From assembly GCA_041563315.1 (NCBI GenBank), contig JBFFNE010000004.1:4976-68975 (forward strand): DNA of 64,000 nt. Direction: 5' to 3'. The position numbers and the translations under genes were made by a program. Shown here one piece after another: positions 17,840-27,602 of the stretch. The notes under the pieces were generated by a model. It was not told the origin of the DNA, searched no databases, and saw only the letters and a program-made list of their open reading frames with translations. Positions within the stretch are counted from its first letter, which is position 1; each line of letters starts with the position of its first letter. The stretch comes from JBFEYJ01 sp041563315. Lineage in GTDB: Bacteria; Pseudomonadota; Gammaproteobacteria; Thiohalomonadales; Thiohalomonadaceae.

Positions 17840-19210
17840 TTACTGCAGCATATAGGTCTCGTACTCGAGGGCATCGAAGCGCTGCTGCAGCCACCATAAT
17901 CCGACCAGTACGGTAAGCAGTAGACTCAGTGCAAATCCGTAGCCGAAAAATGCCACGCTGAGTTGAATGCTGAACAATGTAAATACTGTATTACTAAGCA
18001 GAAAGAGACCGGTCAGCATCATCACCATGCGGCGCTTGTCCAGGTAGAACAGGATATTGAGGATGCCGAGCAGGACCACCTGCAGGGAGGTGGCCACCAC
18101 ATCGACAGTGAGCAGCGGCAGGTAGAGCGGCGACATGCCCAGCCACTGCAGCAGCTGCTCGCCCAAGGCGAAGATTAATAGCACGGTGACGGCCTGGACC
18201 TTAGTAATGTCGAACAGACCTTGGCGTGCGGCCCGTGCCATGTTGTTACGTGCGTGCTCAATGGTGGACAGTGGTGCGCCATCACGTACGCAGTCGTAAA
18301 ATTTGTTGTAGTACTCTACGAAGTCGGTTTCGATGCGAACCAGAAATACCGCCATGCCGGGAATGATGGCCAGATAAGCGAGGAATATGGGCAAATCGTA
18401 GATCACCGAAGCACGCAATGGGCCGATAACATTCTGGCTGGTTTCCGGGGTGTACCAAAAAATGAATTTGTCGGCCCAGATGGCGGCATTGTAAAACAGC
18501 CCGGTAAGCACCAGCGAGCCGAACATGGCACCGGGTCGAAACAGGTCAAAGCTAACGCCGCGTTCGGAACGAAAGCCGCGATAGATCAGGGTCATCATGC
18601 CAGCAAGTAACAAGAAGTGGCCACAGACAAAACCAGCCATCAACCCTTCCAGGCCAAAAGGTCGCAGTAGCAGTGCCGTAGTGATGACTACGACATACCC
18701 CACAAAGAACAGCGCCACGATTGCCTTGTAACGCTTCATGCCAGAGAGGAAAACCGTGGCAATCCAGGTGGCGCACATGATGACAAAGGCCGACAGCAAC
18801 AGCAGGCGGTAGATCACTGACTCCTGGGGAAATAGCAGTACGATGACAGTGAGTCCGATGATTCCGCTGATCACCACTGTAGTTAACAGTAGACCATTGA
18901 AGTTGGGTAACACCCAGTCGTCTTTCTTCTCAAACAGGCGATCGGCAATAAACCGGGTAAAGGATAATTGAACAATCCCTGTGAGGATAAGTGAGCTGGC
19001 CATTACATAGGTGACGGACATCTGGAACTCGACGATCAGGCTGCGCGGTTCGACAACGCCGATGCTGAAGATACCGATGAGCAGGATGCCGATAATGGAA
19101 AGTATCCATGGACCGGCGCTGATGATGCCTGCATAGGCATAGGCCTGCAGCAGACCGCTGTAGTTTTCACGGGTGAGCAGTTTTCTTAGTTCGAATCCGA
19201 TGCCGGCCAT
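17840..19210 (-). CDS. pelG: Pel polysaccharide membrane protein PelG
   Basis: A 456-residue inner-membrane protein with about 12 helices, same length as Pseudomonas PelG. It begins MAGIGFELRKLL, the conserved PelG N-terminus. The family is related to MOP flippases; with PelD, PelE and PelF it forms the inner-membrane Pel synthase, where it probably moves the growing polymer across the membrane. The start codon lies inside the end of pelF (25-base overlap). It is the last gene of the operon; no obvious terminator follows in the 61 bases before the convergent gene. Confidence 0.95.
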   Translation of the reverse strand: MAGIGFELRKLLTRENYSGLLQAYAYAGIISAGPWILSIIGILLIGIFSIGVVEPRSLIVEFQMSVTYVMASSLILTGIVQLSFTRFIADRLFEKKDDWVLPNFNGLLLTTVVISGIIGLTVIVLLFPQESVIYRLLLLSAFVIMCATWIATVFLSGMKRYKAIVALFFVGYVVVITTALLLRPFGLEGLMAGFVCGHFLLLAGMMTLIYRGFRSERGVSFDLFRPGAMFGSLVLTGLFYNAAIWADKFIFWYTPETSQNVIGPLRASVIYDLPIFLAYLAIIPGMAVFLVRIETDFVEYYNKFYDCVRDGAPLSTIEHARNNMARAARQGLFDITKVQAVTVLLIFALGEQLLQWLGMSPLYLPLLTVDVVATSLQVVLLGILNILFYLDKRRMVMMLTGLFLLSNTVFTLFSIQLSVAFFGYGFALSLLLTVLVGLWWLQQRFDALEYETYMLQ

Positions 19211-20751
19211 GAGAGTAGTTTCCGGTAAAGCGAACGGTAACTGTCGAACATCATCGGCTGGGTGTACCAGGTTTCGACACGGGCGCTGGCCGCGGCGCTG
19301 GCTTTGTGCCAGGTATCGCTGTCGGTAAGCAGGTGATGCACCCCCTCGGCCAGGGCCTGTGGATCGGCAATGCGCACTACATGACCGGAGGCGCCGAGTG
19401 CGCGATCTTCTTCGGTCAGTCCGTGAATCAGCTGACGGCAGGCGCCGACGTCGGTGGTGACAGCAGGAATCCCGGCAGCGTAGCCTTCCAGCAGCACAAG
19501 CGGTAATGCCTCACTGATGGAACTGAGCACCACCACGCCCACTTTGGGCAGCAGTGTAGTCAGCTGCTGGTGACCAAGGAAATGTACCTTGTCGCCGATA
19601 CCCAGACCCTCTGCCAGCTGTCGGCACTCTTCGGCATAGGCCGGGTCCTCTTCTTGCGGGCCTGCGATCCAGGCCTGCGCCTCGGGCAGGCGCGAGATCA
19701 CTACTCGTGCGGCACGGATGAAGGTTTTGATGTCCTTTATCGGCACCACTCGGCCGATCAGGCAGAACACTTGCGGCACGCTTTGAGGTCGTTGTGCGCG
19801 CAGTGGCGCGAAGCGTTCGATGTCGATACCGTTGGGAATGTTGTGGGTGCGCTCCGGAGGTGCACCGTCGCTGATCTGGCGCAACCGGTTTTCCTCGTAG
19901 AGTGCAACGATGTCATCAGCCATGCTATAGGTGACACGTCCAAGCGCCTCGAAAAAGCGGATCCACATGCGGCGAAAATGGCTGATTTCTCCCAGCTCCC
20001 GCTCGAAGGTGCCACTGTTATCGGCAATCCACTGCGCCTGGTAGAGATCGATGCGTCGCTCCTTGGTGTAGATACCGTGCTCAGATAGCAGCAGTGGCCG
20101 TTGACGCAGCAGCTTGAGCAGTGCGCCAAGAAAGCCGGCATAGCCGGTGGAGACGGCATGATAGACACGTCCGGTTGGGCAGTTCATGGCGATACGCACC
20201 AGCGTCCAGATGGGCGCATGGATGGTACGCACAGTCCAGAAATAGTCGGTGAATGAGGGATCTGTACAGTGTTCGCGAAACATCTCGGAAATGTAATCCC
20301 AGGCGGCGCGGCTGTGTAAAAACACCTCCTGATCCAGTTTGCCGCCGGGCCGGCACTCTGCCGCCACATTAGCCAGCCAGTTTTGTGGATCGTCAGCTCC
20401 TGCGCGAAAGCAGTCGTGCATGTGGCAAACTCCGGCCATCGCTTCATGATCGGCTTGTACTGGACGTAGCGGAGGAGCTTCGCTGTCACCAAAAAGGTAA
20501 TGGGTTTCCAGGGCCACCACATTGTCAGGGAGATCATATTTCATGTGGCCATAATCTTCTGGGCGACTGCCGATGAAAACCACGGCAAACCGCAGCTCCG
20601 GGAACCCGCGAATGATCTCATTGACCCAACTGGATACACCGCCGGAGACATAGGGGAATGTGCCCTCCAGAAGTAGGGTGACATCAGCTACTGTTTCGCT
20701 GTTAGCACTCGGCGCTGCGGTGTCGGGTAACTGCCTGTTTCCCTTGCTCAT
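19186..20751 (-). CDS. pelF: Pel glycosyltransferase PelF
   Basis: A cytosolic family GT4 glycosyltransferase that polymerises the Pel sugar from a UDP-activated hexosamine. The protein has 521 residues. It shows the PelF N-terminus DVTLLLEGTFPYVSGGVSSWVNEII, the LSEHGIYTKERRIDLYQAQW block, and the C-terminal EX7E motif in SEALPLVLLEG with GLG-like SISEA context. The ATG overlaps the stop of pelE by four bases. The protein needs the PelD-E-G membrane complex for activity in Pseudomonas. Confidence 0.95.
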   Translation of the reverse strand: MSKGNRQLPDTAAPSANSETVADVTLLLEGTFPYVSGGVSSWVNEIIRGFPELRFAVVFIGSRPEDYGHMKYDLPDNVVALETHYLFGDSEAPPLRPVQADHEAMAGVCHMHDCFRAGADDPQNWLANVAAECRPGGKLDQEVFLHSRAAWDYISEMFREHCTDPSFTDYFWTVRTIHAPIWTLVRIAMNCPTGRVYHAVSTGYAGFLGALLKLLRQRPLLLSEHGIYTKERRIDLYQAQWIADNSGTFERELGEISHFRRMWIRFFEALGRVTYSMADDIVALYEENRLRQISDGAPPERTHNIPNGIDIERFAPLRAQRPQSVPQVFCLIGRVVPIKDIKTFIRAARVVISRLPEAQAWIAGPQEEDPAYAEECRQLAEGLGIGDKVHFLGHQQLTTLLPKVGVVVLSSISEALPLVLLEGYAAGIPAVTTDVGACRQLIHGLTEEDRALGASGHVVRIADPQALAEGVHHLLTDSDTWHKASAAASARVETWYTQPMMFDSYRSLYRKLLSWPASDSN

Positions 20752-21716
20752 GCATTCTCCTGCGGCGACCAGTAATCGACGACTGGCCGCAGGTGCGAAG
20801 TGAGCTGGCTATCGTGCATGGTAGTCAGCAGTTCACGTGTGTGCGGATAGTCACCGTTTTTGAAGGCAAACTCTGCCAAATAGGGCTGGGTGCGCTGTTT
20901 AGGGATTCCCAGTGCTGTGGCATGGCGTATGCGCTGTTCTGCATCCGCCTCACGTCCCATGGCATTGAGGATGCGGCCGGCGAGAAAGTGCATGCCGGCT
21001 GACTTGTCATTGATCGCCAGTGCCGCTTCGGCGTGACTGAGTGCATGATCAAGGGTGTAACGGCGCAGGTCGCCGTGCACCAGTCCCGAGTATGTTAGTT
21101 CCCAGTAAAGTTCGGCCAGCTGCTTTTCACGCAGATATCGGTGAACCCCTGAAGCGGGGACTGGTTTCTGTAATAGCGCGTGGATACGCCCGGCAATCTT
21201 CTTCTCCTCCTTGTCCAGCATGCCGAATGCGACCAGCCGAATATCATCCACCGTATCATCAAGCAGGGTGCGTAGCACCGGACTTGCAGCCATCACTGGC
21301 AGGTGTTGCAGGGCGGCGATTGATTGCAGGCGCTGTTCGGTAGGCATCGTGGACTGGGTGATTCGGGCACGTAGACCGCCACGAGCAGAAGGTCCGGTCT
21401 CATTGCGTCCTATGGGATCGAATTGAGGCCTGTCCAGGGTACGAAACGTGTCCCGTGAGGGAAGGGCCTGCCAGCGCATACCGATGAGCATGGCTAGGGC
21501 GACGCCGGGACTGCCGAGCAGGGGGATAAACAGACCGGAAAAAAAGATCAGCAGCCACAACAGGGTGCGTTGCTGCCGCTTTCTGTAGGGCAGGTAGGGG
21601 ATGGTTGCCGTTGCCACCAAAGCACCGAGAATAGCACTACCTAGTAGCCATCCTGCTAATAGCGTCGTATCGCTACTGTTTGGAAATGACTGGATAGTGT
21701 TGATGAGTTCACTCAT
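20748..21716 (-). CDS. pelE: Pel inner-membrane TPR protein PelE
   Basis: A 322-residue protein with two N-terminal membrane helices (about residues 17-40 and 48-75) and then helical TPR repeats in the cytoplasm (AEAALAINDKSAGMHFLAGRILNAMGREADAEQ and following). Pseudomonas PelE (329 residues) has the same plan and links PelD to the synthase. The start at 21716 (MSELINTIQ) overlaps the end of pelD by four bases. The longer open frame to 21842 lies wholly inside pelD and is rejected. Confidence 0.92.
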   Translation of the reverse strand: MSELINTIQSFPNSSDTTLLAGWLLGSAILGALVATATIPYLPYRKRQQRTLLWLLIFFSGLFIPLLGSPGVALAMLIGMRWQALPSRDTFRTLDRPQFDPIGRNETGPSARGGLRARITQSTMPTEQRLQSIAALQHLPVMAASPVLRTLLDDTVDDIRLVAFGMLDKEEKKIAGRIHALLQKPVPASGVHRYLREKQLAELYWELTYSGLVHGDLRRYTLDHALSHAEAALAINDKSAGMHFLAGRILNAMGREADAEQRIRHATALGIPKQRTQPYLAEFAFKNGDYPHTRELLTTMHDSQLTSHLRPVVDYWSPQENA

Positions 21717-23071
21717 GGTTTGCTCTCTTGCGTCATCAGCACTGTATGCAGGCGTTTGGCCGCGTCGTAGTGTGCCAGTGGAATATTGATGATATTGATC
21801 CCCTCTACATCTCCACCGATGCCGTAGCGCTCCTTTAGCCACTGTTCAATACGCAAGATGTACTCCTCGCTGGCAGCAGCCGAGGAGAGTGGGAGCAGCA
21901 CAGCAAGGGCGGGCTGCTCCCTGTACTCTATAGGCCAGATTACATCCAGTGCGCGGCGCATGCGTTGCATTTCACCGGCTATCTCGTAGGCGTTGTCGCC
22001 ACTAAAGCGAAATACCACAATGTGGCTGTCAAGGCCGATTTTTTGTTGAATGCGCTGCAGTCGCACCATTTCCTCGACAAACGGCCATGGGCAATCGGGT
22101 AGCTGCTCTCGGAGTGCCTGCACCTCGTTGCCGACATGCACGACATCAGCGTAATAACCCAGCAACAGCTCCAGCAGCTGCAGGTTTTCGTGGTTAAGTG
22201 CGAAGAACGGCATGTGGCTGACAGCAAGCAAGCCGAGTATTTTATCGTCAGAGGTGAGGATAGGTGCGATCACCAGCTGTGATGCGTCGCTCTGTTCGGC
22301 GATATGAACCAGGTTGTGTTGCTGCATCACCCTGTGCAACATCGGGTCGTCACCGTGCAAGGGATGCGGTTCGCCGGTGACCGCCAGAGGGGGGGACAAT
22401 GTGAATTGGTCGCCCTTGGCAAGGGGGAGCGGATAAACCGCTGCGGCCTCAAGCTGGCAATACTGGGCCATCAATTGAAGGAGTTCATCGATATTGGGCA
22501 GTGGTGTCTCCACCGAGACACCCTGGATGATATCTCGCAGACGCACCAGTGCATCGCGCAGGGACCCGGGCTTGCCCAGAAGTTCCTGCTCAATGCGATC
22601 ATGTGACAGTCGTAATAACAGGTAACGTCGGGTGAGTCGGCTGAGCCTTTCGTTGAGATAGGCATTGGTTTCATTGTGTCGCTCGTTGCGGTTGCTCCAT
22701 ACCGTGCTGAACTCACCACAGATCAAGGTTAACAACACACCACCAACGAAATAGGCGCGTGGTAGCTCGGGGCTCTGGCCGCTTAGTTCGATGAAAAGTA
22801 TCCAGTTGGTAAGCAGCCCCAGCGCACTGAGGGCACCGGGCATTACGCCATAGCGCAACGCAATTAACATCGGTGCCAACCACAGCCAGGGAAAACTGCT
22901 ATGCAGAAACAGCGGATCTTCCGGGGTAGCCCACCATCCCAGCGCACAGGCGAGAAGGGTTAGCGCCACCGTTTCCGCCCAGGGGCCAAATCGGGAAAAC
23001 TCTGGCGCCAGCAGGCTGCTCGTTGTCGTCAAGACTAATCGGGTCTGAAGGGTGAGCAATTGCGGTAACAT
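21713..23071 (-). CDS. pelD: c-di-GMP receptor PelD
   Basis: A 452-residue inner-membrane protein that switches on Pel synthesis when it binds c-di-GMP. Four N-terminal membrane helices (about 32-125), a GAF domain (about 195-315) and a degenerate GGDEF domain (about 330-445) are visible. The binding residues are present: the I-site RALD (R373 to D376) and a downstream Arg at 407, with the spacing of the Pseudomonas R367/D370/R402 set. So post-translational control of Pel by c-di-GMP should work here. It starts 19 bases after pelC. Confidence 0.95.
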   Translation of the reverse strand: MLPQLLTLQTRLVLTTTSSLLAPEFSRFGPWAETVALTLLACALGWWATPEDPLFLHSSFPWLWLAPMLIALRYGVMPGALSALGLLTNWILFIELSGQSPELPRAYFVGGVLLTLICGEFSTVWSNRNERHNETNAYLNERLSRLTRRYLLLRLSHDRIEQELLGKPGSLRDALVRLRDIIQGVSVETPLPNIDELLQLMAQYCQLEAAAVYPLPLAKGDQFTLSPPLAVTGEPHPLHGDDPMLHRVMQQHNLVHIAEQSDASQLVIAPILTSDDKILGLLAVSHMPFFALNHENLQLLELLLGYYADVVHVGNEVQALREQLPDCPWPFVEEMVRLQRIQQKIGLDSHIVVFRFSGDNAYEIAGEMQRMRRALDVIWPIEYREQPALAVLLPLSSAAASEEYILRIEQWLKERYGIGGDVEGINIINIPLAHYDAAKRLHTVLMTQESKP

Positions 23072-23090
23072 GCTTCGGGACTGCTCCGTT

Positions 23091-23633
23091 TCAGCTGCCG
23101 GATTTCAGTCGCAGCTGCGCCAGCAAATTGCGCAACAGCTCCTGTGCCACGGCGCTGACTGCCTGACGACTCCCGCCGCTTCTCGCTCCGGCAGCAGACC
23201 AGACAACCTGACTGGTTTGCAGGTCGATGACCTGTAGGGTTATACCCACGGCCGGTTCACCGTCCACGCCAACCTTGTATCGCCATTCGTCTACCGAACC
23301 GGTGACGCCGTAGCGGATCCGCTCTTTGCGTGCCCAGGACTGCGCCTCTGACACCAGGTTGCGATCGGCGGGTGCAAACACCGAATCACTACCGAGCTTT
23401 GCCGGGTAGCGTTGCAGGTCCTTGATGCCTTGCGTTCGCAGCAATGATTCGGTAATTGCTTCGGCACGCAAACCTGCCTGTGGCTCCGGGGTATGGTTGA
23501 CGATGGGCAATAGTGCCCAGCGCGCCTCCTGCCCCATTGTGGGGCTGTTACGCGTAACATCGGTGGTCATCGCGCAGGCGCTGAGCAGCACGAGCAGTCC
23601 TGTAAATAACAAACCCGCTAATTTGTTCATCAT
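23091..23633 (-). CDS. pelC: Pel outer-membrane lipoprotein PelC
   Basis: A 180-residue lipoprotein (signal with lipobox LLSAC, near residue 19). In Pseudomonas PelC forms a ring in the periplasmic face of the outer membrane that funnels the cationic polymer to the PelB pore. The body (ALLPIVNHTPEPQAGLRAEAITESLL, then a conserved GVTGSVDEWRYKVGVDGEPAVGITLQVIDLQTSQVVWSA) is the usual PelC/CsgG-like fold. Two adjacent ATGs (23633 and 23630) are possible, after GGAG. Confidence 0.92.
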   Translation of the reverse strand: MMNKLAGLLFTGLLVLLSACAMTTDVTRNSPTMGQEARWALLPIVNHTPEPQAGLRAEAITESLLRTQGIKDLQRYPAKLGSDSVFAPADRNLVSEAQSWARKERIRYGVTGSVDEWRYKVGVDGEPAVGITLQVIDLQTSQVVWSAAGARSGGSRQAVSAVAQELLRNLLAQLRLKSGS

Positions 23634-23655
23634 CTTTTTCTCCGTGCAATAATCA

Positions 23656-26466
23656 TCAGAAATAGAGTTGATAATTCAGCGTGATGACAGTCACATCACG
23701 CCCCCCGGCCTGACGGCCGGCATGGCTTCTTTCCCATATCAGCGATAGCTGATCCGGTCCGTTCAGTGAACCGGCTACTCCGGCGAGTAGACTGTAACCA
23801 CTCCCGCTGTCCTGGTTGTGCACCGCGCAGGCCTCGCCCAGAGGGCGCAAGGCGCGTGAATAAACTGTGCGCAGACTCTGACCGGCTCCGCCACAGAGTC
23901 CGAGATAGTCGTTGTCCTGCGGAATAAATAACGCACTCAATTCCGAGCCGGGAGTCACCGCCAAGGTCTGGGCGCTGAACAGTTGCAGCGTGGTATTGTC
24001 CGGCTGACCCTCTTTACTGAAACGGTAGTGGGCGCCATAGGCGCGGATATTCCAGTCAGGATAGCCGCTGCGCAGGTGGTAGGCCGCTTCCCAGGTGATG
24101 TGTCTGCCATTGCCGATCTCAGTATCGTATTGGGTGTAATAGCGTTCGCCGATGAACTGGGCATTGAGGGTGAGACGTCGCTCAACGGCCCACCCCGCAC
24201 TGATAAGGGCACGATTGGCGTAACCGGCAACTTGCAGTGCGGTCGAGTGTTCGGTGGGCTGACCGCCGGCGATGCGCAACTCCAATTGCACTCGCCTATC
24301 CAACGCTTTCATATAGTCTAGTTGCCAGTTGGTGTAATCGGTCAGTTCATTATGGCGGCCAAGGGCGAGAAGCCATGTTTGTTGCGGCTCGCTCCAGCTT
24401 GCCTCCAGCATGGCTCCGCGATCCCGGGAGGGAATGGTGTGCAACGGTGCCTGGCTGGTAAGTGTTTGGTCGGCGTAATAAGCCTCAGCAGCCAGACGCC
24501 AATGTTGATTCAATGCCTTGTCGGCGCGAAGTCCGACGCGTGTACTGTCGAGATCGCTGTAGGTCGTTTGTTGTCCGGCGATTTTGATGGAGTCACCATG
24601 ACGTACGGTGGTGTCGACCAGGCGCCGTTGCAGCTCATCACTGTTAGGGTTGGATTGTGCACCCTTGAAGGCGAGGTACCGGGCCAGCGGCCAGCGTCCG
24701 CTTATCATCGCTGCTTCGTGTGCACTGCTCGCGGGGAGATTCTCAGCTTCGTCGTTGAGCAGCTGCTGCAGGGTCTCGTAATCATAGGTCTCCAGCGCCA
24801 GCTGCAGTTGTGCCCATAGCGGAAGTGAGCGAGTCTTACCAGAGCGTTGTTGGCCCCAGGCTAGGGCACTTTCGAGTTGACCATTCGCCAACGCCCAGAT
24901 CAGCAATACTTCATCGAGCTGGCGTACGGGTGCGTGGTCCCGGCTTTGTGCTTGCAGGCGACGCACACGCAGTGCGGCGGCATCTCCCGGCTGATCGGCC
25001 AGCTCGGTGCGGATTCGGGCCAGATAGCGTTCACTGTCGCCTTTCGCTGTGGCTGACTTCAGACCCTGCCATGCGCGTTGCCGATAATAAATCGCCTGCT
25101 CGTCCTGGCCTGTGGTCTGTAACAGATCGGCGTAACTGAGCAGCAGGAGAGGATCCTTGGGTTTGCGTTCCAGCAGTTGCCCGGCGTAGGCGAGTGCCTC
25201 GTAATAATGTCCCAGGGCCTGGTGAGCGGCCTCTAAAGCCGCCCAGTAGCGTGGATCACCCGTTTGCGGGTCGGCTGCGGCAATCATTGCCGCCATGCCG
25301 TGGCGATCGTTGGCGGCAATAAATAGCCACAGTGCGCTAAGCATGACGTTGTCATCGTCCGGTGCTAGCCCTAGCGCACGACGCATGCCATCCACTGCCG
25401 CGGCATTATCGCCAAAGTGCTGGCTGATGTGGGCACGCAACATCAGGAAACTTGCATTCTTCTCAAGGGTTTTCCGGTCTTTAGCCTTGGCCTGGGCCAG
25501 ACTTTCATGCGCCTCCATCCAGGCCTTTTGTGCCACCTGGATTTCCAGTGCTCGCTGCAACCAGATGCTGCCGGCCCCTTCGCGGTAATAGCGTAAACTC
25601 ATGGCCGCTGCCTGCATCGGATCCTTATCCAGCAACAGGTAGGTGAGACGATCACGCTCGACCAGGGTAGCGGAAGAGGCGGTAGTGGCGCGGCGATAAG
25701 CCGCTGTGGCGGTGGCGTCGTCCTGGTACAGCCAGGCCAGGTCGCCCAGCATTTGCCAGTATTCAAAGGCGTTGTCCGGCATGTAGCGCTGGTGGCGTTT
25801 GAGTAGTTCTAGCGCGGCGGCGCGCCGGTCACGACCGATCTCCAGTCGGGCAGCGGCTAGCAGCCAGTCCCCTTTGGAGGGGTTGTCTGACAGCAGGGTG
25901 CGATAGACCCGGACGGCATCGTCAATATCGCCAGCCCGTTCATAGAGACTCGCTGCTTCTAATCCATAGAAGGCACGGCGTCTTGTTTTGTACAGTTGCT
26001 CGAAGTAACGGGCTCCTTCAGTCGGTCGATAGGCGCGCTCATAGAGTTTGCCCAGGGTCTCCACTTCCTCCTTACTCATGGTGCGAGTGGTCTCTGCCGC
26101 CTGCCACAGCTCGATGAGGATCGGGGCATCATTGTAGTGGGTGGCAAGACGGCGCACTTCACCGAGCACTTCGGTATCGCGTACGCCAGCGTTGAAAAGC
26201 TCCTTCCAGGCGTTGTAGGCCTCCAGCGGCCGATTGGTCCATACGGCTACCCTGGCAAGGCGTCGTTTCCACTCCTGTTCCTCGGGAAAACGGCGGTTGA
26301 CATCCTGTGCCAGCTGGTAGGCATCCTCGACAGCGCCATTGGCCAGCAGGGCATCGTAACCAATGCGGTAGTCTTCGAGGTTAACTTCGTTCACCGGTGC
26401 AGCGGCCAGGCTCAGTGGCAACATCACTCCGAGAACAGCGGCGAGTAGGGTACGCTGAGGCCTCAT
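23656..26466 (-). CDS. pelB: PelB, C-terminal half: periplasmic TPR region and outer-membrane porin
   Basis: A 936-residue protein with its own cleavable signal peptide (MRPQRTLLAAVLGVMLPLSLAAA). TPR helices follow to about residue 600 and then a C-terminal 16-strand-type beta-barrel ending in the aromatic YQLYF. In Pseudomonas these parts belong to the single 1193-residue PelB, which exports Pel and recruits PelA through its TPRs. Here the N-terminal membrane-anchored TPR part is a separate upstream gene (26463-27602), with a four-base ATGA overlap. The signal peptide shows the split is real and not a sequencing frameshift. Confidence 0.9.
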   Translation of the reverse strand: MRPQRTLLAAVLGVMLPLSLAAAPVNEVNLEDYRIGYDALLANGAVEDAYQLAQDVNRRFPEEQEWKRRLARVAVWTNRPLEAYNAWKELFNAGVRDTEVLGEVRRLATHYNDAPILIELWQAAETTRTMSKEEVETLGKLYERAYRPTEGARYFEQLYKTRRRAFYGLEAASLYERAGDIDDAVRVYRTLLSDNPSKGDWLLAAARLEIGRDRRAAALELLKRHQRYMPDNAFEYWQMLGDLAWLYQDDATATAAYRRATTASSATLVERDRLTYLLLDKDPMQAAAMSLRYYREGAGSIWLQRALEIQVAQKAWMEAHESLAQAKAKDRKTLEKNASFLMLRAHISQHFGDNAAAVDGMRRALGLAPDDDNVMLSALWLFIAANDRHGMAAMIAAADPQTGDPRYWAALEAAHQALGHYYEALAYAGQLLERKPKDPLLLLSYADLLQTTGQDEQAIYYRQRAWQGLKSATAKGDSERYLARIRTELADQPGDAAALRVRRLQAQSRDHAPVRQLDEVLLIWALANGQLESALAWGQQRSGKTRSLPLWAQLQLALETYDYETLQQLLNDEAENLPASSAHEAAMISGRWPLARYLAFKGAQSNPNSDELQRRLVDTTVRHGDSIKIAGQQTTYSDLDSTRVGLRADKALNQHWRLAAEAYYADQTLTSQAPLHTIPSRDRGAMLEASWSEPQQTWLLALGRHNELTDYTNWQLDYMKALDRRVQLELRIAGGQPTEHSTALQVAGYANRALISAGWAVERRLTLNAQFIGERYYTQYDTEIGNGRHITWEAAYHLRSGYPDWNIRAYGAHYRFSKEGQPDNTTLQLFSAQTLAVTPGSELSALFIPQDNDYLGLCGGAGQSLRTVYSRALRPLGEACAVHNQDSGSGYSLLAGVAGSLNGPDQLSLIWERSHAGRQAGGRDVTVITLNYQLYF

Positions 26467-27602
26467 GTTTCATCCTCTCCGGTGGCCGTCGGCTCTTCCC
26501 TTGATGCGTCTGCACCGAGCAGGTGACGGGCATATTCGGCGGCGAGTGGATTATTGTTGGCGGCACGTGCGGTGCGAATAAGAAAACGCAGTGTCTCGGC
26601 ATCGTCGGCCAGATCGCCAAGATGACGTTTCGCCTCGTCCATCGCTTCGGTAAAGCGACTGCTGGCCATCAGCGCGCCCACGCCACGAGCGTACAGGCGG
26701 CGTGCATCTATGATTTCTGCACCCTCGCGGGCGAGAAAGTAGAGATCCGCGGCAAGCCGGTAGTGACCCATTCCCAGGCTTCGCATGGCGGCAGGTTCCA
26801 CCCAGTCACGATATTTCTTAGGCTCTTCTTTGGCGATGCGTTGATAAAACTCTCTGGCCAGGTCGGTGCGTCCGATCAGCAGGGCGCTGTCCGCCATTGT
26901 GGAGAGATCGGCTGCCGGATTTTTTTCTGCCACCAGGGTGTTTAACAGTACATCGATATCCGGGGGGGAAAAGGCGCTTCGGTCTGACCGGTAAGTTGTG
27001 GCCAGCGTATGAATGGTCGCGGGTGTGATCAGCTTGCGGTACTCACCGGGTTTTTCACGGGCGAGGCGCAAATAGAGTTCCCAGGCCAGATCACTGCGTC
27101 CCAGCGACAGAGCACTATCGGCAAGGAAGGCCAGTTCGTCTGCGCTGCTGTTTTCCGAGGCCAGGGAGTGCAGCAGTACATCCAGATCCGGAGAGGAGAG
27201 AGAGCGACGGCCGCTATAGTAGGCGGCGATGAGTGCTCGTAGTTGGACCTGGATGGCTTTGCGGCGTTGCTCCGGAGTTCCTTCGCGGTTTACCGGCTCG
27301 AGTAGAGCCTCGATGTCGCGATAGTCCACATACTCGGCCCGGGCGCGGGCCAGCAACAGGCGCAGATCAAGATTGTCCTCTTCGGAATGCAGCAGGCTCT
27401 CCAGATAGGCGATGGATAGCGCATCCGGTGTCGATTGCTCAAGCAGCTGTTCGAACTGGTTCCTGCTGGTAAAGATAAGGGTGAGCAGCACTGTCAGGGC
27501 AATGGCGATGAGGCCTAACTCTTGGCCGGTGGCAAGCGGCAAACGGGGCAGTTTCCCGTTACTGAGTGCAGCGTACTTCGATCGGTGTGCTTGCGGTTGC
27601 AT
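26463..27602 (-). CDS. pelB: PelB, N-terminal half: membrane-anchored TPR protein
   Basis: A 379-residue protein with one membrane helix (about residues 28-46, ELGLIAIALTVLLTLIFTS) followed by periplasmic helical TPR-like repeats. Two repeats are almost copies of each other (LAFLADSALSLGRSDLAWELYLRLAREKPGEYRKLI versus LSTMADSALLIGRTDLAREFYQRIAKEEPKKYRDWV). The N-terminus of Pseudomonas PelB has the same anchor and TPR layout, so this is taken as the detached N-terminal half. The start overlaps the end of pelA by 44 bases, and the stop overlaps the next gene by four. Confidence 0.82.
   Translation of the reverse strand: MQPQAHRSKYAALSNGKLPRLPLATGQELGLIAIALTVLLTLIFTSRNQFEQLLEQSTPDALSIAYLESLLHSEEDNLDLRLLLARARAEYVDYRDIEALLEPVNREGTPEQRRKAIQVQLRALIAAYYSGRRSLSSPDLDVLLHSLASENSSADELAFLADSALSLGRSDLAWELYLRLAREKPGEYRKLITPATIHTLATTYRSDRSAFSPPDIDVLLNTLVAEKNPAADLSTMADSALLIGRTDLAREFYQRIAKEEPKKYRDWVEPAAMRSLGMGHYRLAADLYFLAREGAEIIDARRLYARGVGALMASSRFTEAMDEAKRHLGDLADDAETLRFLIRTARAANNNPLAAEYARHLLGADASREEPTATGEDET

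Noticed and set aside
27559..27602. Frameshift joining pelA and pelB
   Set aside because: The 44-base overlap is in different frames and both proteins have complete ends; normal for a dense operon.
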